Shown here piece after piece: positions 33,348 to 41,446 of a DNA stretch of 64,000 nucleotides. Position 1 is the stretch's first letter. Every line of letters starts with the position of its first letter. The notes under the pieces were generated by a model, which saw nothing but the letters and a program-made list of their open reading frames with translations, was not told the origin of the DNA and ran no database searches. Source of the DNA: Hyphomicrobiales bacterium (GTDB lineage Bacteria > Pseudomonadota > Alphaproteobacteria > Rhizobiales > Rhizobiaceae); NCBI GenBank assembly GCA_900468625.1, contig UBUL01000013.1, forward strand, positions 30,951 to 94,950, written 5' to 3'. Both the position numbers and the translations under genes were made by a program.

Positions 33348-34564
33348 AGGAAGCTCCTCCCGTGCGGCCCGGCCGCAATTCCCAAATGTTTCGCAACCGT
33401 CTCACCGATATCTGCATAGGTCTGCCGGACGCCGATGGAGCGGGAGCGAATACCCGGCCCGTAAGCCATGACCGGCACGCGCTCGCGCGTATGATCGGTG
33501 CCGCGCCAGGTCGGGTCACACCCATGATCGGCCGTGAGGATGACGAGATCGCCCGCCTTCAGCTTCTTGTGAACCTCGGGAAGCCGCGCATCGAAGGCTT
33601 CGAGCGCCGCGGCATAGCCAGGCACGTCGCGGCGGTGACCATAGAGCATGTCGAAATCGACGAAATTGGTGAAGACCAGATCGCCATCCTCGGCTTCGTC
33701 CATGGCCTTCAGCGTTGCATCCATCAGCGCCATATTGCCGTTGGCTTTGATGACCCTGGAAACGCCCTGATGCGCGAAGATATCACCGATCTTGCCAACG
33801 GCATGCACCGTGCGTTCAGCCTTGACCAGGCGGTCGAGCAAAGTGAGTTCTGGCGGCAAAACGGAGAAGTCGCGGCGGTTGCCGGTCCGCTCGAAGGTCG
33901 CCACGGTCTCGCCGATGAAGGGGCGGGCGATGACGCGGCCGATATTGTAGGGGTCGAGCAGGGTACGCACGATCTTGCAGAGGCCGATCAGCCAGTCGAG
34001 GCCGAAATGCTGTTCGTGCGCGGCGATCTGGAAGACCGAGTCCGATGAGGTGTAGCAGATCGGCTTGCCGCTGCGGATATGTTCCTCTCCGAGCCTGGCG
34101 ATGATATCGGTGCCGGAGGCGTGGCAATTGCCGAGAATCCCCGGCAGATCGGCCGCCTCGCAGATGGCCTTCACCAATTCCGGTGGAAAGGCGTCGCCCT
34201 CGGCAGGAAAATACCCCCAGTCGAACATGACCGGCGTTCCGGCGATCTCCCAATGGCCTGATGGCGTATCCTTGCCGCGGGAGACTTCGCTGGCGCAGCC
34301 ATAAAGGCCATAGAGCTTTTCCGGCAGCGGCATGCCGGCGGGATAGTTGCCCGTTGCCGCCTTGCCGATCTCCAGCAGGCCGAGGCCGGACATGTTCGGC
34401 AGTGTCAGTGGCCCTTGACGCAGACCTTCGCGGTCGGCAGCGCCTGCCGCACAGAATTCGGCGATATGGCCGAGCGTGTCGGCGCCTTCATCGCCGTAGC
34501 TTGCCGCATCCGGGCCGCCGCCCACACCGAAGGAATCCAGAACGAAGAGAAAGGCGCGCGCCAT
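33344..34564 (-). CDS. deoB: Phosphopentomutase
   Basis: A 406-aa alkaline-phosphatase-superfamily mutase that turns (deoxy)ribose-1-phosphate into the 5-phosphate, linking both nucleoside phosphorylases to DeoC. N-terminal [16 protein letters not shown] holds the first metal Asp, [15 protein letters not shown] the catalytic Thr, and [20 protein letters not shown] further metal ligands. The start at 34564 ([13 protein letters not shown]) is used; the frame to 34624 adds residues outside the fold. First gene of the deoB-add unit. Confidence 0.96.
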   Translation of the reverse strand: MARAFLFVLDSFGVGGGPDAASYGDEGADTLGHIAEFCAAGAADREGLRQGPLTLPNMSGLGLLEIGKAATGNYPAGMPLPEKLYGLYGCASEVSRGKDTPSGHWEIAGTPVMFDWGYFPAEGDAFPPELVKAICEAADLPGILGNCHASGTDIIARLGEEHIRSGKPICYTSSDSVFQIAAHEQHFGLDWLIGLCKIVRTLLDPYNIGRVIARPFIGETVATFERTGNRRDFSVLPPELTLLDRLVKAERTVHAVGKIGDIFAHQGVSRVIKANGNMALMDATLKAMDEAEDGDLVFTNFVDFDMLYGHRRDVPGYAAALEAFDARLPEVHKKLKAGDLVILTADHGCDPTWRGTDHTRERVPVMAYGPGIRSRSIGVRQTYADIGETVAKHLGIAAGPHGRSFL

Positions 34565-34698
34565 ATTCCACCTGATGAGAATGTCGTCACCCCGAAAGAG
34601 ACCCGCCGGGGCATTGGACGTCACCCATATAACGGAGGCGGCAGCTTGGCAATTTTCCGTTTTGGCCGACCCGTCGATCCGGTTCTTGGTGCGGGCGC

Positions 34699-35289
34699 TC
34701 AGCAGTCGCTGCAGCTGATCGACGTACCGACACGCTGCCGGTAGTAATATTGCCGGCTGATGGTGATCTGGTTGGTGCCGCTCGGCAGGAAATTGCTGCC
34801 GAAGCTGAGGAGCTGGTAGGGCAGGGCAAGTTCGCTGCGGACGAGGAATGTGCTGGCCTGGTTCATGTTGGCCGGCACCGTAAGCGTGGTTCCGGATATA
34901 TAGGGCCTGGTGCCGTCCTGCGCCCAGGACCAGGCCACGGTCGCGTTGCCCGTGGCGTCGATCGCAATGCCGGTGATCTTCAGCGTCAGACCGGTCGTGG
35001 TGTAAGGCGCGAAGATCGCGCCGGCCACGGAGGTCATGGTCGCGAGCACCGACTTGCTGACACTCGACTGCTGCGAGACGATGTCCGCGATCGATCCCGC
35101 CGAGCGGCTGGCGCGTTTCGAGACGTTGAGGCCCACCGTAAGCTCGAAGGCACCGAGATAGAGCATCAGCAGCACGGGAAAGAGAATGGCGAATTCGATT
35201 GCGCCCACACCGCGTTCGTCGCGGGCGAAGCGTCGAAACAGGCCGGAGAAGGTGTTTTTCCTCTCGGTCATGATGCCCGGCCCGCTCAC
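34699..35289 (-). CDS. TadE/TadF-like pilus assembly pseudopilin (second)
   Basis: A 196-aa protein with the TadE-like N-terminus [20 protein letters not shown], a prepilin-type cleavage region (Gly followed by xxAIEF) and one transmembrane helix, then a periplasmic domain ending in CSDC. Minor pseudopilin of the Flp/Tad system. A GTG at 35289 overlaps the stop of the upstream TadE gene (GTGA), suggesting coupled translation; an ATG at 35271 is the alternative start. Confidence 0.85.
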   Translation of the reverse strand: MSGPGIMTERKNTFSGLFRRFARDERGVGAIEFAILFPVLLMLYLGAFELTVGLNVSKRASRSAGSIADIVSQQSSVSKSVLATMTSVAGAIFAPYTTTGLTLKITGIAIDATGNATVAWSWAQDGTRPYISGTTLTVPANMNQASTFLVRSELALPYQLLSFGSNFLPSGTNQITISRQYYYRQRVGTSISCSDC

Positions 35290-35906
35290 GGATAATTCTC
35301 GTTCTGGAAAGCGGCCGTCGCGACCATGAGATAGACCGATGCCGAGCCGTCCGTCGGATGGACGTTGGTGAGATAAGGGCGCAAAAGATCCGTGATGATC
35401 TGCCAGCGATAATAGGCGCGCACCATGTTCAAGGATTTGGCGCCGCCGGGCGTGAACGTGAAACCTGTCGTGTCGAGATCGGCATAAGGGTCCGTCGACG
35501 ATATGCGCGGGATCGTCGTCGGCATGGATGCGAAGCTCGTGTAGTTTTTCACGTCGATGTAAAGCTTCGATGGCGTCTGCACTTCGGTCGAGGAGCAGGT
35601 GATGAGCACGGCAATCTCGTTGCAGAATGCCTGCCGGAATTGCTGTGAAGTGGTATTGGCTGCCGTGATCTGCCCAGTCCGGATCTGGCGCGCTAGGGTA
35701 TCGACGGCGTTTGAAACGACCTGTTCCGCGGTAAAGGCGACGAAGGTCTCGATGATGGCAAAGATGATCAGGAAATAGGGAATCGCGAGCAAAGCAAATT
35801 CGATAGCCGCCGCACCGTCTTGAGAGCGGACGAATTCGCGCAGACCACCCCGGGCACGTCGTCGTGCTGGGCTCGTATCGGCGAGAAGGTCGTCAACTTG
35901 CGTCAT
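35286..35906 (-). CDS. TadE-like pilus assembly pseudopilin (first)
   Basis: A 206-aa protein with a basic leader ([18 protein letters not shown]) and the TadE motif [20 protein letters not shown], one membrane helix, then a periplasmic domain with two cysteines ([12 protein letters not shown]) likely disulfide-bonded. It would be processed by the CpaA peptidase encoded at 37598 and take part in Flp pilus assembly. It heads a two-gene minus-strand unit. Identification as TadE rather than TadF is by the N-terminal motif only. Confidence 0.86.
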   Translation of the reverse strand: MTQVDDLLADTSPARRRARGGLREFVRSQDGAAAIEFALLAIPYFLIIFAIIETFVAFTAEQVVSNAVDTLARQIRTGQITAANTTSQQFRQAFCNEIAVLITCSSTEVQTPSKLYIDVKNYTSFASMPTTIPRISSTDPYADLDTTGFTFTPGGAKSLNMVRAYYRWQIITDLLRPYLTNVHPTDGSASVYLMVATAAFQNENYP

Positions 35907-36056
35907 GGGAAATCCGCGGCGATTTACACGCGGATGACACTAGAATTGTTTTCTTGATAATCCGTTTCCGTTCTCCATTCATATTTAGAGGAAACCCGGA
36001 TTATTACTTTCAGCCTAATATTTGAAAGTATTTTCGAATATTTGCGCCATAAAATA

Positions 36057-36488
36057 TTATTGTCCGGCCGCCCCAGTTGCTGCTGTCGCCGCCGTATTAT
36101 TTTGCTGGGCATGCTGCTCGCAATTGGGCGTGCACGACAATACGGCCCGGTCCGTCTGACGAAAAACACGTACCGTATTGCCTTCGTCGATGGAGACCAG
36201 AACCTGTTCGTCGACGATGGCATTGCCGTCGGCATCGAGCAGGATGATGTTTGTCGTGCCGAAACTGCGGCCGGTCAGCACGATGGTCTTCGGATCCGCG
36301 ACGGTCGCGTCTGCGACCTGCGAATTGCCGACGATGACCTTGCTGACGGGGCGATTGAGCTTCAACACGCGCGCGTGATCCATATAGACGCGAAGCATGC
36401 TTTCCCCGGCAGCGTGGGAAAGCTGCGGCATAAAGCCGGCCATGGCAACGATGCCGGCAAGGAATGCTGTTCTGCGGCCGATTGGCAT
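36057..36488 (-). CDS. Stand-alone secretin-N (T2SS/T3SS pilus N-domain) protein
   Basis: A 143-aa secreted protein. A signal peptide (RRTAFLAGIVAMAGFMPQLSHA) is followed by one domain like the N-terminal domain of the CpaC secretin: VLKLNRPVSKVIVGNSQVAD, then TIVLTGRSFGTTNIILLDAD. A low-complexity tail (NNTAATAATGAAGQ) ends it. It lacks the secretin core, so it may be a periplasmic accessory to the CpaC channel. The ATG at 36488 with AGAGG is preferred to the GTG at 36509. An 8-bp inverted repeat (36005-36030) lies beyond its stop in an AT-rich gap. Confidence 0.82.
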   Translation of the reverse strand: MPIGRRTAFLAGIVAMAGFMPQLSHAAGESMLRVYMDHARVLKLNRPVSKVIVGNSQVADATVADPKTIVLTGRSFGTTNIILLDADGNAIVDEQVLVSIDEGNTVRVFRQTDRAVLSCTPNCEQHAQQNNTAATAATGAAGQ

Positions 36489-36895
36489 GACTTGCCTCTT
36501 GGAAAGCACCGGGTGAAAAAGATTTGTCAGATAGAATGAGTAGGAATGGTGAACGAACGATTAAGCCTGTCTGCCATCATGCGATTATGGTGCAAGTGTC
36601 CCGCTCGCAAACTTCGTTGCCGTCATCCTCTGTGGCAAGTGAGTTAATTCGGGACAAATCATATATCTCGCTAATATTCGTGCACCTAATAATTTCTGTT
36701 TATCTAAAGTTTTTCTTTAAAACTGCCTGAATGAATTCCAAATCATATTAACTATTCTATTTATGCCGTCATATTTACTGAGCATTAACCGACTTCCTTA
36801 AAGCGATGGAAACGGCGCGCAGCTACCGTGCATCTCATCCGATCAACGGCAACAGTTGGCGGACGTGCTGTCAACAAAATGAGTGGAGTAAATTC
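36489..36895. other. AT-rich spacer and leader before the first pilin
   Basis: No convincing gene. Base composition drops sharply in GC between about 36655 and 36790, unlike the flanks. The stretch must hold the promoters for the divergent secretin-N gene and the flp pilins. TTAA occurs at 36786-36789 and 36799-36802, nine bases apart, which is not the standard seven-base CtrA spacing. From about 36800 the sequence is part of the tandem duplication. Confidence 0.6.
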
Positions 36896-37078
36896 ATGTC
36901 CAAGCTTTTTTCGCGCTTCCTAAAGGATGAATCCGGCGCGACTGCAATCGAATATGGCCTGATCGCCGCCCTGATCTCGGTTGCCATCATTGCTGGCGCA
37001 ACGACCCTGGGCAACACGCTCAGTACGACGTTCCAGAACATCTCGAACAAGATGAACACTGCTTCCACCGCGCATTAA
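36896..37078 (+). CDS. Flp family type IVb pilin, copy 1
   Basis: A 60-aa prepilin. The short basic leader MSKLFSRFLKDESG is cut by CpaA before ATAIEYGLIAALISVAIIAG, with the Glu+5/Tyr+6 pair that defines Flp pilins. The rest is a single hydrophobic helix and a short polar tail ending TASTAH. GGAG lies nine bases before the ATG. It is the main subunit of the thin adhesive pilus assembled by the Cpa proteins encoded downstream. The frame is open upstream to an ATG at 36806, but the RBS and the family leader length favour 36896. Confidence 0.95.
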   Translation: MSKLFSRFLKDESGATAIEYGLIAALISVAIIAGATTLGNTLSTTFQNISNKMNTASTAH

Positions 37079-37113
37079 TACGTCTTGGCAGCGCACTGGA
37101 ATGTTGGAGACAG

Positions 37114-37140
37114 AAATCGCTCAGTAAAATGAGCGATTTT
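37114..37140 (+). terminator. Terminator hairpin after pilin copy 1
   Basis: AAATCGCTCA-gtaaaa-TGAGCGATTT followed by T: a perfect 10-bp stem 35 bp after the pilin stop. It would make a short, abundant pilin transcript with little read-through. Confidence 0.75.
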
Positions 37141-37169
37141 ACTTCAGCATATCAGGTTGGATCATTGTC

Positions 37170-37220
37170 ACGCTCGAAGCTGCAGTGTCATTGACTTTCT
37201 TGCTGTGCGTGTCAGTTGCG
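37170..37220 (+). pseudogene. Dead duplicate of the cpaA 5' end
   Basis: Read from ACG at 37170 (ATG mutated to ACG) the codons give TLEAAVSLTFLLCVSVA, matching the real CpaA start MLEAAVLFIFPLCMSIA at 37598. Homology ends where unit 2 begins. It is a leftover of the tandem duplication and is not expected to be translated. Confidence 0.82.
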
Positions 37221-37321
37221 CAATTGAAGCAATGGAGACGGCATGCAGCTACCGTGTATCTCATCCGATCAACGGCAACAGTTGGCGGACGTGCTGTCAA
37301 CAAAATGAGTGGAGTAAATTC

Positions 37322-37504
37322 ATGTCCAAGCTTTTTTCGCGCTTCCTAAAGGATGAATCCGGCGCGACTGCAATCGAATATGGCCTGATCGCCGCCCTGA
37401 TCTCGGTTGCCATCATTGCTGGCGCAACGACCCTGGGCAACACGCTCAGCACGACGTTCCAGAACATCTCGAACAAGATGAACACTGCTTCGACAGCGTA
37501 TTGA
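37322..37504 (+). CDS. Flp family type IVb pilin, copy 2
   Basis: A 60-aa prepilin identical to copy 1 except for the last residue (Tyr in place of His). Same RBS, leader peptide and processing site (ESG before ATAIEY). The third-position changes TCC-ACC to TCG-ACA and AGT to AGC mark it as a separate copy, not an assembly repeat. It lies directly before its own terminator and cpaA. Either copy could be the principal pilin; identical mature helices mean they can mix in one filament. Confidence 0.95.
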   Translation: MSKLFSRFLKDESGATAIEYGLIAALISVAIIAGATTLGNTLSTTFQNISNKMNTASTAY

Positions 37505-37538
37505 TCGGCCCCGCGATGCGACGGAATGTTTAGGATAG

Positions 37539-37566
37539 AAATCGCCCAAAAGAAGCGGGCGGTTTT
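37539..37566 (+). terminator. Terminator hairpin after pilin copy 2
   Basis: AAATCGCCC pairs with GGGCGGTTT (one G-T pair) across a 9-base loop, ending in TTTT. It is the diverged partner of the hairpin at 37114-37140 and lies 32 bp before the cpaA start. Confidence 0.65.
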
Positions 37567-37597
37567 ACCTTTCAACATATCAGACTGGATCATTGTC

Positions 37598-38110
37598 ATG
37601 CTCGAAGCTGCGGTATTGTTTATCTTCCCGCTCTGCATGTCGATCGCGGCGATCTCCGATCTGCTGACCATGACGATCCCGAATCGCATATCCCTGGCGC
37701 TCGCAGTCTCTTTTTTTGTACTGGCACCCGCTTTCGGATTGCCTCTTACAGAAATCGCCATGCATCTTGCCGGCGCCGGCGCCGTTTTTCTCGCCTGCTT
37801 CGCTCTGTTCGCATTGAATGTCATGGGCGGTGGCGACGCGAAGCTCTTAGCTGCGGCGGCACTCTGGTTCGGCTTCGATTCGTCCCTCGTGGAATTTCTC
37901 GTCTACATCGCATTCATCGGCGGTGTGGTGACCGTTTTGATCGTTCTGCTCCGGTCGCAGTCCAGCACCATTATGGCGATCGGCCTTCCCGTGCCGGGCT
38001 CATTGTTGGTTGCCAAGAAAATTCCTTACGGCATTGCGATTGCCATCGGCGGCATCCTTGCCTTTCCCTCCTCGCCACTCCTGATTGCCGCTACTCACGC
38101 CGCTCTTTGA
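37598..38110 (+). CDS. cpaA: Prepilin peptidase CpaA (A24 family)
   Basis: A 170-aa inner-membrane aspartic protease that cuts the Flp and TadE/F leaders. The two catalytic Asp motifs are AISDLLTMTIPNR near residue 20 and MGGGDAKLLAA (GxGD) near residue 78. About five helices; no methylase domain, as usual for CpaA/TadV. The start at 37598 is preferred because an in-frame ATG at 37526 lies upstream of the pilin terminator hairpin. It has no strong RBS (CTGGATC), so expression may be low. Confidence 0.9.
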   Translation: MLEAAVLFIFPLCMSIAAISDLLTMTIPNRISLALAVSFFVLAPAFGLPLTEIAMHLAGAGAVFLACFALFALNVMGGGDAKLLAAAALWFGFDSSLVEFLVYIAFIGGVVTVLIVLLRSQSSTIMAIGLPVPGSLLVAKKIPYGIAIAIGGILAFPSSPLLIAATHAAL

Positions 38111-38175
38111 GCCGGAAAATGCCGAGTATAGGTTGCGCCGGAATATAGATAATTTCTAATATACGCCAAGTAATC

Positions 38176-38214
38176 ATGGTTAAGTAACAATAAATGTAAC
38201 CACCCATTAACCAT
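38176..38214. promoter_or_regulatory. Inverted pair of CtrA-like half sites before cpaB
   Basis: ATGGTTAA (38176-38183) and TTAACCAT (38207-38214) face each other in the AT-rich 158-bp gap between cpaA and cpaB. TTAACCAT is, as I recall, one form of the alphaproteobacterial CtrA recognition sequence. The gap is the natural promoter for cpaB to tadC. Confidence 0.4.
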
Positions 38215-38268
38215 AATTACACCAATTGCCGGTCATTCTGCAGGGCGAAGACTCGTGTTCCCCAAGGA

Positions 38269-39090
38269 ATGACAATGAAACCCGCTCGCATAATGATACT
38301 CGCAGTGGCAGCCGTCGCGGCCGGGATAGCCGGTCTGCTGGCGATGCGCCTTGCCGGATCGCGCGATATCGTTCCCCGGCAGATCGCGGCCGTGGTGGAA
38401 AAGGAAACCACGATCAATGTGCTCGTCGCGGGCGCCAATCTGCCCGTCGGCACGCGGCTCAGCGAGAAAACGATCCATTGGATGCCCTGGCCGGAGGGCG
38501 GCGTCGTCAAGGGCTTCATCACCCAGAGCGCACGACCCGATGCGCTGAAGGATCTGAACGGTGCAGTCGTCCGCCTGCCGATATTCGAGGGCGAGCCGAT
38601 CCGCGAAGAAAAGGTCGCCGATTCCAATAGCCGTATCCTGTCCTCGCTGCTGCCGGCGGGCAAGCGGGCCGTCGCCACGGAGATTTCCGTCGCCACCGGC
38701 GCGGGTGGCTTCATCCTTCCGAATGACCGCGTCGATGTGATCATGGTGCGCAAGGGTTCACAGCAGCAGCTCGTCACCGAAACCGTATTGAGCAATGTTC
38801 GCGTCTTGGCTGTCGATCAGCAGATCGAGGAAAAGCAGGACGGAAGCAAGGCCGCGGTCGGGGCGACCGCGACGCTGGAGCTCACTCCTGACCAGACGAA
38901 AGTCCTGGCGGTCGCCCACCAGATGGCCGACCGGCTGACGCTGGCGTTGCGCTCCGTTGCGGACGCGCAGCAGCCCGATACGACGGCGGCCGATTATCTT
39001 CTGGCCGGCGACAATGGCGGCGGGCTTGTTCAGGTCATCAAGTCGGGAGCGATCGTGACCGATGGCCCGACGGGGCCAAAACCACAATGA
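38269..39090 (+). CDS. cpaB: Flp pilus assembly protein CpaB
   Basis: A 273-aa protein with an N-terminal membrane anchor (IMILAVAAVAAGIAGLLAM), a SAF domain around residues 45-115 (VLVAGANLPVGTRLSEKTIH, then RLPIFEGEPIREEK) and the RcpC/CpaB domain (ATEISVATGAGGFILPNDRV, then VIMVRKGS). It is thought to sit in the periplasm next to the secretin. ATGs at 38269 and 38275 are both possible; AAGGA stands before them. First gene of the cpaB-tadC operon. Confidence 0.92.
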   Translation: MTMKPARIMILAVAAVAAGIAGLLAMRLAGSRDIVPRQIAAVVEKETTINVLVAGANLPVGTRLSEKTIHWMPWPEGGVVKGFITQSARPDALKDLNGAVVRLPIFEGEPIREEKVADSNSRILSSLLPAGKRAVATEISVATGAGGFILPNDRVDVIMVRKGSQQQLVTETVLSNVRVLAVDQQIEEKQDGSKAAVGATATLELTPDQTKVLAVAHQMADRLTLALRSVADAQQPDTTAADYLLAGDNGGGLVQVIKSGAIVTDGPTGPKPQ

Positions 39091-39104
39091 CAAGAGGCGA
39101 GATC

Positions 39105-40610
39105 ATGTTCAAGACAAACAACAAGGCCGGCCATTCTCTCGCTGCGCTTCTCGCCTTCTCGCTCGCCTTCTCGGGTCTGCCTCTGGCGGACCTGCCGGCG
39201 TTTCTGCGCACCTCCCAAGCGTTTGCCGGCGGCTCCGACAGCATCGTTACCATTGCCGGCCTCGGCACCAAGCGCATGTTGAAACTTGGTCTCAACAAGG
39301 CGCTCGTTGTCGATCTGCCGGCCGATGCGCACGATATTCTTGTTTCCGATCCCAAGATGGCGGATGCAGTGACGCGAACCTCGCGCCGCATCTATCTTTT
39401 CGGCAAGACGGTCGGCCAGACCAATATCTTCATCTTCGGCGCCGACGGCCAGGAGATCGTCAGCCTTGACCTGCAGATCGAGCGCGACATCACGGGCTTA
39501 CAAGCCAATCTCAAGCGTTTCATCCCAGACTCCGACATTAACGTCGAAATCGTTTCCGACAACATCGTCCTGACCGGCACCGTGCGCACGCCGCAGGATG
39601 CGACGCGGGCGCAGCAGCTCGCAGAGGCCTTCCTCAAAGGCGGCGAAGCGACGACTCGAAACCAGACGGCCTCCGGCAGCGGCGACAACAACGCGGTCGC
39701 CATTTTCGCAGAGACACGGCAGACGTCGCAGATCGTCAACATGCTGCAGATCGAAGGCGAGGATCAGGTCACGCTCAAGGTGACGGTCGCCGAAATCAAG
39801 CGCAGCGTGCTGAAGCAGATCGGTTTTGACAATCTTGTCAAAAGTTCTTCCGGTCTGACGGTAGCCCAGCTCGGGAGTCCTAGCGCGGATGGGACTGCGG
39901 CAGTTGGCGGCGGCGGTCTTGCCAGCTTGTTCAAAACCGCCATCGGCAAGTACAATATCAGTACTTATCTCAATGCTCTTGAGCAGGCCGGCGCCGTCCG
40001 CACGCTAGCTGAGCCGACATTGACGGCGATCTCTGGTCAAGCCGCGACCTTCAATTCGGGCGGCCAAACGCTATACGCCGTCACGAACAAGGATGGGAGT
40101 GTCACGGTTACACCCTTCACCTATGGTATCAGTTTGGCCTTCACGCCTGTCGTGCTGTCTGCAGGACGAATCGCTCTGCATGTTCAGACCCAGGTTTCCA
40201 ATCCGGTCGGCACGGCTAACGCCGGTACGGCAACCTATAACCAGCGCGCCGCCGATACTTCGGTCGAGTTGCCGTCGGGTGGCTCGATTGCATTGGCCGG
40301 TCTCTTGAGCGACACCATCCAGCAGACGACCAATGGCACGCCCGGCGCTTCGAAAATTCCGATCCTTGGCGCGTTGTTCCGGCAGAAGAGCTTCCAGCGC
40401 GACGAAAGCGAATTGGTCATTATCGCAACACCCTATCTGGTCCGTCCCGTGGCTCGTAACCAGCTCGCTCGTCCCGACGACAATTTCTCGCCAAGCAACG
40501 ATGTCAGCAGCTTCTTCATGAACCGTGTCAACAAGATCTACGGTCGCAGAGATGGGCCGCCGGTCGCCGATGCCGATTTCCACGGCACCGTCGGCTTCAT
40601 ATACAAATGA
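39105..40610 (+). CDS. cpaC: Outer-membrane secretin CpaC of the Flp pilus
   Basis: A 501-aa secretin. A signal sequence (LAALLAFSLAFSGLPL) precedes a pilus N-domain (KLGLNKALVVDLPADAHDIL, then FGKTVGQTNIFIFGADGQE), a BON-like segment (NIVLTGTVRTPQDATRAQQL) and the secretin core with VRTLAEPTLTAISGQAATF and the closing GALFRQKSFQRDESELVIIA. It forms the pore through which the pilus leaves. The ATG at 39105 with AGAGGCGAG is preferred; the ATG at 39087 overlaps the cpaB stop (ATGA) but lacks an RBS. Confidence 0.94.
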   Translation: MFKTNNKAGHSLAALLAFSLAFSGLPLADLPAFLRTSQAFAGGSDSIVTIAGLGTKRMLKLGLNKALVVDLPADAHDILVSDPKMADAVTRTSRRIYLFGKTVGQTNIFIFGADGQEIVSLDLQIERDITGLQANLKRFIPDSDINVEIVSDNIVLTGTVRTPQDATRAQQLAEAFLKGGEATTRNQTASGSGDNNAVAIFAETRQTSQIVNMLQIEGEDQVTLKVTVAEIKRSVLKQIGFDNLVKSSSGLTVAQLGSPSADGTAAVGGGGLASLFKTAIGKYNISTYLNALEQAGAVRTLAEPTLTAISGQAATFNSGGQTLYAVTNKDGSVTVTPFTYGISLAFTPVVLSAGRIALHVQTQVSNPVGTANAGTATYNQRAADTSVELPSGGSIALAGLLSDTIQQTTNGTPGASKIPILGALFRQKSFQRDESELVIIATPYLVRPVARNQLARPDDNFSPSNDVSSFFMNRVNKIYGRRDGPPVADADFHGTVGFIYK

Positions 40611-40623
40611 GGGATCACGGATA

Positions 40624-41409
40624 ATGACGCGCGCCTTTTCAACCGGATCAACGAGAAATCAGACGATGGCCAGTTTCGAACGCAATGCGCCTCGCACCTT
40701 TGGGCTCAGCCTACCCACATTGGCGTCGATTGCGTCGGTCCTGATGCTCGCCGCCGCCGTCAGCGGCTGCGCCGGCTCTCCGGATGGCATGACGACGAGC
40801 GCCATCAAGGACGATTATCGTCAGCGACATCCCATCGTGCTGACGGAGAAAGAGCACAACATAGATATACCGGTCGCATCAAGCGATCGCCGTCTGTCGA
40901 CGGGCATGCGTGACACCGTTCGCGGCTTCGTCCAGGACTATCGCACACATGCCAGCGGCACGGTCGAAATCCTGTCCCCGCGGGGATCGCTGAACGCAGC
41001 GGCAGCATCGATCCTGAGTCAACAGATTCGCAGGGAGCTGGTGGCGAGCGGCATCCGGTCCGCCCGCATCGTCGAGAGCTATTATTCGGCTGGCGACGCC
41101 GGCGATTCCTCTCCGATCCGGTTGCGCTTTACCGCGACCACGGCAGCGACCAACTCTTGCGGCCAATGGCCGGACGATCTTGCCGACAACGCCCTCGACA
41201 ATCAGAACTATTATAATTTCGGCTGCGCGACCCAGCACAATCTGGCGGCGCAGGTCGCCAGCCCAACGGATTTGCTCGCACCCCGGGCCTCATCGCCGAT
41301 CGATACCGATCAGCGCAGCAAGGTGATCGACAACTACCGCAACGGCTCTGTTCGGACCAGCACCGCCACTCTCGGCGGTTTCAGCGGTTCCGGCAGCTCC
41401 GGCCAATGA
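40624..41409 (+). CDS. cpaD: Pilus assembly lipoprotein CpaD
   Basis: A 261-aa lipoprotein: the hydrophobic run LASIASVLMLAAAVSGC ends in a lipobox with Cys about residue 49. The CpaD domain follows (HPIVLTEKEHNIDIPVASSD, GTVEILSPRGS, and CGQWPDDLADNALDNQNYYN with FGCATQHNLAAQVASP). It serves as pilotin-like partner of CpaC. An ATG at 40666 (MASFERN) would give a more usual signal-peptide length; the earlier one is kept because it lies 13 bp after cpaC. Confidence 0.9.
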   Translation: MTRAFSTGSTRNQTMASFERNAPRTFGLSLPTLASIASVLMLAAAVSGCAGSPDGMTTSAIKDDYRQRHPIVLTEKEHNIDIPVASSDRRLSTGMRDTVRGFVQDYRTHASGTVEILSPRGSLNAAAASILSQQIRRELVASGIRSARIVESYYSAGDAGDSSPIRLRFTATTAATNSCGQWPDDLADNALDNQNYYNFGCATQHNLAAQVASPTDLLAPRASSPIDTDQRSKVIDNYRNGSVRTSTATLGGFSGSGSSGQ

Positions 41410-41446
41410 TCATGGGACTCACGCACCGGCGGAACAGGACGGAATC

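Larger units (their letters stand above)
36800..37650. repeat. Tandem duplication of the flp pilin unit (period 426-428 bp)
   Basis: Unit 1 (about 36800-37225) and unit 2 (about 37226-37650) align throughout: leader, pilin gene, terminator hairpin and the first 17 codons of cpaA. Leader and pilin are almost identical, with a handful of changes in about 250 bp. The part after the pilin stop has diverged clearly. Confidence 0.92.

Noticed and set aside
36806..36895. A 30-residue N-terminal extension of the pilin (and the same at 37232)
   Set aside because: The internal ATG has a good RBS and gives the normal short Flp leader; an extension would spoil prepilin processing. The conserved leader is better read as 5' UTR.
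36838..37321. CRISPR or tandem-repeat array reading of the pilin region
   Set aside because: There are only two long units with coding content; no short regularly spaced repeats exist here or elsewhere in the window.
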